From Psychrosphaera aestuarii (GTDB taxonomy: Bacteria; Pseudomonadota; Gammaproteobacteria; Enterobacterales; Alteromonadaceae), in assembly GCF_017948405.1 (NCBI RefSeq), contig NZ_CP072844.1, positions 1,736,001 to 1,800,000 of the forward strand: a stretch of 64,000 nt of DNA, given 5' to 3'. The notes under the pieces are model-generated. The model worked only from the letters and a program-made list of their open reading frames with translations. It searched no databases and was not told the origin of the DNA. The first letter of the stretch is position 1; every line of letters starts with the position of its first letter. Position numbers and translations under genes: made by a program. Positions 58,553 through 64,000 of this stretch are shown here, piece after piece.

Positions 58553-60334
58553 TGGGCTAATATTCTCTATTAGCTTTTGATATAGACTCTGTAACTCCGT
58601 TGGTAAAATGCCAACGTCCTTAATTGTACTGTTAATTTCGTTTATGTTTCTAATTTTATGTTCGCCTCTCAACCATTGAGTTAATACCCACTCAGAAAGT
58701 ATCAATGAAGCGACTATTTTTTTGGTCTTATTTGGCAAGCTACTAAGTGCTAAACGCCCTGATTTAACCTCAAAAAAACTTGTAGTACTTGATAGATATA
58801 ACTTTGGGAGTTTCCATTTGGTTGCCAACTGCTTTGATGTTTTGAACCAAGATTGAGCGTCTGCTTGCCCAAACGCTGTATTTAGAGAAATGGTCATTTC
58901 GTCGTTGGCGCCCAATAACGTGGAAACGCTAGCGGCATAACGACTCTTTGGAATGAGCATCAAACCTTGAAATAAAACTCTAGCTAATAGCTCTACGTAT
59001 TCAGGAATGTCGAAGCTAAAAGTCTTAGTGATAATATTGGCGACTTTTGCGAACATCTCTTCCTTGTTAATAATTTCATATTCCCCAAAAGCTAAATTTT
59101 GTGATTCTGCAACCTGCATTTCAGATATGCAAACAACAGGAAATATTCTTATCATACCTAATAAGGCAATAGCGTGCTTTACACTAGAAATTGGTTGCAT
59201 TACACGAGTACTATGTTGAGCATACTGCATAACCAAACTAGAACGCATAGAGTCTTGTGATAAGTAATCTGCAATTAATTGGTTAGTTTCAGACAATAAC
59301 GCCTTAGACGCACTTTCTAAATGTGATGGAGGCATATAACGAGTTTTGCTTTCGTATATTAGCGGCTTATTATCGATAGGCAGGTCTAATGTACATTGTA
59401 GCCAATTTGACGATATGCTCGTAAAGTCAATCGCCTGTTGCGGCAGAACAAATCGGATCATGTTTTGAGTTATCGACAGCCCTTTTGCTATTTGATAGAT
59501 ACCTTTTGATTTTATATAAGGAACACAATGAATATCTCTTTTAGCAACATTATTGATAAAGTCATCATTCACCCATTGTTGACCGACAATAACAGCAGTG
59601 CCGTTGGCAAGCACACATAGTTTTCCTGAAGCTAACAAAGGTAGCACTCCAATAAAATTATTTGTGTACATTGAGGTAAAGGGTTTAGGGCAAATATAAT
59701 TCTTTAAAGTGAGGCTTCTCATTAGGGCATTATCAGCCGTTAATGCTGTCGAGCCAAACACACCAGAATTGGTTGTTATCGAGCTATTTAAACCGACTAT
59801 CACAATGGACTGACATAATTGATTTTTACTACTAAACTCGTTGATGTTAGCAATTTGCGAAATAAGACGAAGAATGTCAGGCTCTTTGATATAAATGTTT
59901 TTGATTTGTTTAAAACAATGACTCGCTGCATGCTTAAAAGTATTTACATAGCGGTAAAAGAGACTAGGATTCTTTCGCACACTTAATAGATAGGGCGTTA
60001 TTGTATATAAAATTAATAAACTGGCAGTAACTAACCGCCTTGCCGTAGTTTTACCGTAGCGACTATGCAAGCTCAATAGTGAAGTAATAAGAACAGTTTT
60101 TAAAATTGTGTTTGTTAAAAAGCTACGATGTTTGTCTCGTAAGTTGAGCAGTAATAATGTTGTATCAGTTGAAGTTTCCAAAGATAACGTTAACGACTCG
60201 AATAGATCGTATATAGCTTGTTGTAACCGTGCGGAGTCTTGCGTCTTGAATATAGTCGCACAGGCGCTCGCTCTTTCGATCAACGAGCGCACATCTGGTG
60301 TGGAGTGATTTAGTAATGGATTATCTATATTCAA
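58535..60334 (-). CDS. HDOD-domain protein with uncharacterised N-terminus
   Basis: The 599-residue protein has an HDOD region around 280-500, including ISSVKHAIALLGMIRI near 382-397 and the following helices. HDOD proteins are signalling proteins with a degenerate HD fold, often without enzymatic activity. The N-terminal 280 residues match no domain I know. The start is close to the DUF3192 stop (overlap of 4 bases), so it is downstream in the GGDEF-ppnN-DUF3192 strand group, though a terminator separates ppnN and DUF3192. Confidence 0.72.
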   Translation of the reverse strand: MNIDNPLLNHSTPDVRSLIERASACATIFKTQDSARLQQAIYDLFESLTLSLETSTDTTLLLLNLRDKHRSFLTNTILKTVLITSLLSLHSRYGKTTARRLVTASLLILYTITPYLLSVRKNPSLFYRYVNTFKHAASHCFKQIKNIYIKEPDILRLISQIANINEFSSKNQLCQSIVIVGLNSSITTNSGVFGSTALTADNALMRSLTLKNYICPKPFTSMYTNNFIGVLPLLASGKLCVLANGTAVIVGQQWVNDDFINNVAKRDIHCVPYIKSKGIYQIAKGLSITQNMIRFVLPQQAIDFTSISSNWLQCTLDLPIDNKPLIYESKTRYMPPSHLESASKALLSETNQLIADYLSQDSMRSSLVMQYAQHSTRVMQPISSVKHAIALLGMIRIFPVVCISEMQVAESQNLAFGEYEIINKEEMFAKVANIITKTFSFDIPEYVELLARVLFQGLMLIPKSRYAASVSTLLGANDEMTISLNTAFGQADAQSWFKTSKQLATKWKLPKLYLSSTTSFFEVKSGRLALSSLPNKTKKIVASLILSEWVLTQWLRGEHKIRNINEINSTIKDVGILPTELQSLYQKLIENISPSSSLI

Positions 60335-60717
60335 AGTTTAATAGAGTCAAATTGTTCAAAGGCTGATATACCCCAAGCAATGAGCTTGCCATCTTTGAAA
60401 AGTAACGGTGTACATTCGTCCTTTGTCGTAATGCCATCTGACTTTTGGTGGTTCGTCCGATAGAACATAACTTGATAAGTTTCACTATCGAGTATTTTTG
60501 CTTCAGTTATATCAGGCGAGCCTAACGTTTTGATAATTTTTTCTTTAGTTAGAGGAACATCTATTGATAACTGATTAATGTACTTTTTGTTATAGGCTTG
60601 CCTATCGTCCCATCTCATCTGTTCTGGGTCGTCTTCATATAAAGTTAAAACGCCCGCAGCCAACACAGCATATAGACCAAACCCTATTAAAGAGTATTTA
60701 ACTACTTTATTACTCAT
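60331..60717 (-). CDS. DUF3192 family membrane-anchored protein
   Basis: The 128-residue protein has an N-terminal membrane segment (about 7-27) and the DUF3192 core: RQAYNKKYINQLSIDVPLTKE near 39-59 and SETYQVMFYRTNHQKSDGITTKDECTPLLFKDGKLIAWG toward the end, cited here by its key residues Tyr82, Cys102 and Trp117 (approximate). Function is unknown. It is followed by the HDOD gene with a 4-base overlap. Confidence 0.8.
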   Translation of the reverse strand: MSNKVVKYSLIGFGLYAVLAAGVLTLYEDDPEQMRWDDRQAYNKKYINQLSIDVPLTKEKIIKTLGSPDITEAKILDSETYQVMFYRTNHQKSDGITTKDECTPLLFKDGKLIAWGISAFEQFDSIKL

Positions 60718-60733
60718 TTTGAATCCAAAAATA

Positions 60734-60766
60734 TTAAAAAGCCTTTATCATTATAACGATAAAGGC
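60734..60766 (-). terminator. Intrinsic terminator after ppnN
   Basis: GCCTTTATC (read 60758-60766 on the minus strand) pairs with GATAAAGGC (60741-60749) and is followed by a T-run at 60734-60740. Confidence 0.85.
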
Positions 60767-60806
60767 CATTTGATTGTCAAAACTAACTTTGTAAAAATTT
60801 GTTGTT

Positions 60807-62162
60807 TTAAGTTTTAATTTTATAACAAGGTTCATAGTGTGAACCAGGTAACTTCATTCGACCTTGTTTAACAAACGCTTCTAGAAGTTTGTCCATCTTT
60901 TCCATAAGAACATTATCACCCGAAAGTTCAAACGGACCATGCTCTTTTACAGACAGCAGACCTTCTTCTTTAATATTTCCGGCAACGATACCAGAAAAAG
61001 CTCGGCGTAAATTTGCCGCCAATGACTCTACTGGTTGGTCTAAGTGTAAATTTAAACGCGCCATATTCTCGTGCGTAGGATCAAAGCTCTGCTGGAAAGG
61101 CTCAGGAATTTTTAATGTCCAATTGAATTGGTAGGCATCACCAATAGTCTTTCTGTGAATTCTAAGCGGTTCCATCTTAGATTTAATCAAAGACGCTACT
61201 TCAATTGCATCATTCGGAATGATTGTAAGTAAATCTCTAGCCTTTTTACCTAACACACTTTCAACAAAGTCAGCAATTTCTTCAAAATATGCAATTGATG
61301 ATTTAGGTCCAGTTAAAATAATAGGTAATATCTGTTGTTCATTTTCAGGATTTAACATTAATCCAACAATGTATAACAATTCTTCGGCTGTTCCTGCACC
61401 ACCAGGAAATATAACGATTGAGTGAGCTACGCGAACAAAGGCTTCTAAGCGCTTTTCGATATCAGGTAAAATCACTAATTCATTTACAATTGGGTTTGGT
61501 GCTTCCGCAGCGATGATACTAGGCTCAGTCAATCCTAAGTAGCGACCGTTTTTAATACGCTGTTTGGAATGGGCTAACGCGGCACCTTTCATTGGCCCCT
61601 TCATAGCGCCTGGGCCACAACCCGTACATATATTTAATCCACGGAGTCCAAGTTGATAACCAACTTCTTTTGTATAGTCATATTCCTCTGGGCCGATTGA
61701 GTGCCCACCCCAACAAACGACAAGGTTCGGCGCGTCAATAGGTTGCACTACACCCGCATTTCTAAGCATGTCAAAAACATTATTTGTTATTTGCTTATGC
61801 TCTGGAATATTCAGGGCAGGTTGGTGCTGATATTTGTTGGCGTTAAATAAAATATCTCGTATTACAGCTTGTAAGTGTTCTTGAATACCGACAATTATTT
61901 TGCCGTCAACAAATGCTGATTCAGGTGGATTGATTAATTCAATCTTTATTCCACGTTCTTTTGAAATTAAATGAATATCAAAGTCTTTATATTTATTATA
62001 GATTTCAGCGCTATCATCTGTTTCGCTGCCTACATTCAATACTGCAAGGGCACAACTTCTAAAAAGTCTATATAAATCACTGTTTGACGACTTCTCTAAT
62101 TGTTTTACCTCGATTTGAGACAATAAATTCATTCCATCGAGCGGGCTTAATACTATCCGCAT
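60807..62162 (-). CDS. ppnN: Nucleotide 5'-monophosphate nucleosidase PpnN (YgdH, LOG family)
   Basis: PpnN splits purine and pyrimidine nucleotides to base and ribose 5-phosphate and binds (p)ppGpp in E. coli. The LOG motif PGGAGTAEELL is near 249-259 and GGHSIGPEEY near 151-160. I start at the ATG at 62162, 451 residues, with AAGGAG 5 bases upstream. The frame is open 32 codons further upstream but those run into the end of the GGDEF gene and lack homology to the family's start. Confidence 0.93.
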   Translation of the reverse strand: MRIVLSPLDGMNLLSQIEVKQLEKSSNSDLYRLFRSCALAVLNVGSETDDSAEIYNKYKDFDIHLISKERGIKIELINPPESAFVDGKIIVGIQEHLQAVIRDILFNANKYQHQPALNIPEHKQITNNVFDMLRNAGVVQPIDAPNLVVCWGGHSIGPEEYDYTKEVGYQLGLRGLNICTGCGPGAMKGPMKGAALAHSKQRIKNGRYLGLTEPSIIAAEAPNPIVNELVILPDIEKRLEAFVRVAHSIVIFPGGAGTAEELLYIVGLMLNPENEQQILPIILTGPKSSIAYFEEIADFVESVLGKKARDLLTIIPNDAIEVASLIKSKMEPLRIHRKTIGDAYQFNWTLKIPEPFQQSFDPTHENMARLNLHLDQPVESLAANLRRAFSGIVAGNIKEEGLLSVKEHGPFELSGDNVLMEKMDKLLEAFVKQGRMKLPGSHYEPCYKIKT

Positions 62163-62172
62163 AACTACTCCT

Positions 62173-63696
62173 TTATTTTTTATAACAAACCTTATTACGT
62201 CCAGAATGTTTGGCTTCGTATAAGGCTTTGTCCGCTCGGTCAAAAGCGGTATGTACATTGTCAGCCGCTAAAAATGCGGTAAATCCAATAGATATTGTAA
62301 TATTTAATGGCGTATCTTTAACTTTAAATGGTATTTTTTCAACCGCCATTCGTAATTTTTCTAGTGGTCCTGCCACTTTGTTCGGATCGCTGTTAATCAT
62401 TATGACAACAAACTCTTCGCCGCCATAACGGGCTAAGAAATCAGTTTTCCGTAAGTTTTTTTGCAATGTGTTAGCCACAATTTTAAGTGTTTTATCACCG
62501 ACACTGTGCCCGTAGTTGTCGTTTATTTTTTTAAAATGATCAATATCAATAACAGCAATAGTCAAAGGCTGAGGTTGTCTTAACCAACGTTGGTATTCCT
62601 CTTGTATACGGTTGTCGTATGCGCCTCTGTTTGGTAAGCCAGTTAAAGTATCTATACCGTTTCTTACCTTTTCTTCCAACCACTTGTTCCTGTAGTAGTC
62701 AGTCCGCTGCTCTAATCCGCCTAACTTTGCTTCCATTGCATTTAAAGACTTCTGTAATTTATCAGAACGCTGTTGTTCTATGTCATCTCGCTTTTTAATA
62801 GACGTATTTATTACAGAAAGTTTTTTGTCTATTACAACCTGTAGCTCGTTTAACGACGTCGCTGTGCTCGTGCTTTCCGAGAGCTCTTTTATCTGTTTGT
62901 CTATTTGTGAGTTAAGTGCCCGTAATTGCTTATCATAACCCTTTGAACTCTTAAGCGACTCAATTAAAGTAGTGTGTACATCTGCTAATGCTTTATTAAT
63001 ATTAACAATTAATGATTGCGTCTGAGTAAACTCTTCACTGAATCGTCCAACGACATCTTCGAAAAAACCAAGGCAAATATCTAACTTTTGTTCATCACTA
63101 TTAGAAATACGTATTCTATCGCTGAATGAATCAAGGCTGGGCTTAATAACATCCTTTTGAGACAGCTGAACTAAACCAGATATTAACCTCTCTATCATGT
63201 TATTACTCAAGCCGGTGGTTTCTGGTTTACTAATTTTGGAATTTGAACCTGGGGCGTTAATAGAAATTAATATTTTAACAAGCTTTGTTATATTTGGCTG
63301 TATCTCTGTAAGGATGCTGGAGTCGGTTGCTTTAATTTTATTTAAAACCATTCTTAGGTTGCGGCGCAGGTCGGCGTCCATACCTTTTATCGATTGTAAT
63401 GATTCGCCAATATCTAACATGTCTTGTTTGATATTACGTAGACACGTGGAAAACTCCGACTCAAACCCTTTTAAGCTCTGATTAACAGAAGTTATGTGTA
63501 AACTTAAGTCATCGCCCGTTGAGGTTTGTTTTATAGCTTTTCTTAAACCAGCTAATTTATGATCAAGCTCTTTTTGGTTCCCTTTAAGCAAAGTCCCGAA
63601 TCGCTCAACAAGTTTAAAGGACTCAGTGAGGTTTTTATCGAGCGAAGCGTTTACATCAAGAAGTTTGGTCACTTCTGAATTTGATTTAGTACTCAT
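62173..63696 (-). CDS. GGDEF diguanylate cyclase with long N-terminal coiled-coil region
   Basis: The C-terminal GGDEF domain (about 345-505) has an intact active-site GGEEF at 425-429 and the inhibitory I-site RKTD at 416-419, five residues before it. It should make cyclic di-GMP and be product-inhibited. Residues 1-340 are largely helical, with many Leu/Lys/Glu heptads, no membrane segment and no signal peptide, so it is cytosolic. It ends 10 bases before the ppnN start. Confidence 0.9.
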   Translation of the reverse strand: MSTKSNSEVTKLLDVNASLDKNLTESFKLVERFGTLLKGNQKELDHKLAGLRKAIKQTSTGDDLSLHITSVNQSLKGFESEFSTCLRNIKQDMLDIGESLQSIKGMDADLRRNLRMVLNKIKATDSSILTEIQPNITKLVKILISINAPGSNSKISKPETTGLSNNMIERLISGLVQLSQKDVIKPSLDSFSDRIRISNSDEQKLDICLGFFEDVVGRFSEEFTQTQSLIVNINKALADVHTTLIESLKSSKGYDKQLRALNSQIDKQIKELSESTSTATSLNELQVVIDKKLSVINTSIKKRDDIEQQRSDKLQKSLNAMEAKLGGLEQRTDYYRNKWLEEKVRNGIDTLTGLPNRGAYDNRIQEEYQRWLRQPQPLTIAVIDIDHFKKINDNYGHSVGDKTLKIVANTLQKNLRKTDFLARYGGEEFVVIMINSDPNKVAGPLEKLRMAVEKIPFKVKDTPLNITISIGFTAFLAADNVHTAFDRADKALYEAKHSGRNKVCYKK

Positions 63697-63757
63697 ATAG
63701 TCGCTTGTAATAGGTGAGTTTTAATATTTGGGATATGGAGTAACTATAATTGTAAAT

Positions 63758-63787
63758 AAAAAAAAAAGCCATGTAACATGACTTTTT
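63758..63787 (-). terminator. Strong minus-strand terminator upstream of the GGDEF gene
   Basis: On the minus strand AAAAAGTCATG pairs with CATGGCTTTTT (one mismatch) around a TTA loop, and ten Ts follow. It ends a transcript coming from the right, before the GGDEF promoter region. Confidence 0.7.
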
Positions 63788-63837
63788 CTATTGGTCGTAC
63801 AGCTTATTTGTCTAGATAACTTACTGTAACAAGTATC

Positions 63838-63894
63838 TTATTTTAACAGATAATAAGGCAACCAGTTCGGCTCTTGTTTGTACTCGTCGTTCAT
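63838..63894 (-). CDS. Possible short ORF of 18 codons (unconfirmed)
   Basis: MNDEYKQEPNWLPYYLLK starts at an ATG preceded by GGAGAG at good spacing and stops 50 bases before the strong terminator at 63758-63787. I recognise no family. A second, overlapping frame starting at ATGGAG (63907) of 28 codons has no ribosome-binding site. The terminator shows that something is transcribed on this strand here; whether it is a peptide, a small RNA or the 3' region of a gene is open. Confidence 0.3.
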   Translation of the reverse strand: MNDEYKQEPNWLPYYLLK

Positions 63895-63973
63895 AATGAC
63901 TCTCCATAAATAGCAATTTAGGCTTATATGTTCAAATATAAACCACAACACCAATTAATGAAAGCTGTTTTGT

Positions 63974-64000
63974 ATGATTACAACTCGAATTACAGAAATT
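63974..64000 (+). CDS. Possible start of a nitronate monooxygenase-like gene (partial)
   Basis: The last nine codons of the window read MITTRITEI from an ATG, which resembles the first residues of nitronate monooxygenase (2-nitropropane dioxygenase) family proteins. A different open frame starts at ATGAAAGC (63958) and also runs off the edge. No clear ribosome-binding site is seen, so the assignment is tentative. Confidence 0.3.

Noticed and set aside
62163..62258. Longer start for ppnN
   Set aside because: The ATG at 62162 has a near-perfect Shine-Dalgarno and matches the family's start; the extra codons overlap the GGDEF gene end.

Overview
The window is a chromosomal segment of a marine-type gammaproteobacterium, most likely an Alteromonadales member (Colwelliaceae/Pseudoalteromonadaceae-like; inferred from gene content and synteny, not from a database search). 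The DNA is AT-rich with short intergenic gaps. Many gene blocks match the E. coli order: msbA-lpxK-ycaR-kdsB, pheS-pheT-ihfA, a trp operon divergent from rnm-yciO, then rluB, yciK and sohB. I see no insertion sequence, prophage, CRISPR array or obvious island; this is core chromosome with a few accessory signalling genes.

Left part (1-13.2 kb): end of msbA, lpxK, the Trm112-like ycaR, kdsB (LPS synthesis), an RluA-family synthase, tcdA and ghrA on the plus strand; a GMC oxidoreductase, a DTW-domain tRNA-modification enzyme and hinT on the minus strand; then DUF2066-hda and pheS-pheT-ihfA. From 13.3 to 20.5 kb: a small uncharacterised Ala/Lys-rich protein, a Nif3-like protein, cmoM, a GST-like protein, a large outer-membrane-type DUF5916 protein, and two-component signalling pieces (a receiver lacking a usable start codon beside a small membrane ORF, and a receiver protein followed by an orphan Hpt protein).

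Middle (20.6-37.6 kb): three tandem initiator tRNA-fMet genes, rlmKL, a glutaredoxin-like gene, uup, a DUF3466 protein, the unlisted short gene rmf, fabA with a FabR-like operator inside its promoter, a small ribbon-helix-helix-like protein, a DnaJ-like protein, queC and queE, and a complete tryptophan operon trpE-G-D-CF-B-A. The trp operon is preceded by a readable leader peptide (Trp-His-Trp-Trp) and an attenuator whose three complementary segments are visible.

Right part (37.6-64 kb): rnm-yciO-scpA-scpB-rluB; a divergent pair of a receiver/HD-GYP phosphodiesterase and a sensor kinase; yciK; a VolA/Pla-1-type lipase lipoprotein; sohB; an S9 prolyl oligopeptidase; a rhombosortase; gamma-glutamyltransferase; a small lipoprotein whose start codon lies in a hairpin; cysK; a GcvA-like regulator; an alpha/beta hydrolase; a DUF423 protein; and a minus-strand group of GGDEF cyclase, ppnN, DUF3192 and HDOD genes. 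The last 300 bases hold a strong minus-strand terminator, a possible 18-residue ORF and perhaps the first codons of a nitronate monooxygenase.

I found no convincing wholly new multi-gene system. The observations most worth following are the receiver gene with a missing start, the kinase-less receiver/Hpt pair, the trp attenuator, the hairpin over the lipoprotein start, the small ORF at the right edge and the triplicated initiator tRNA array.
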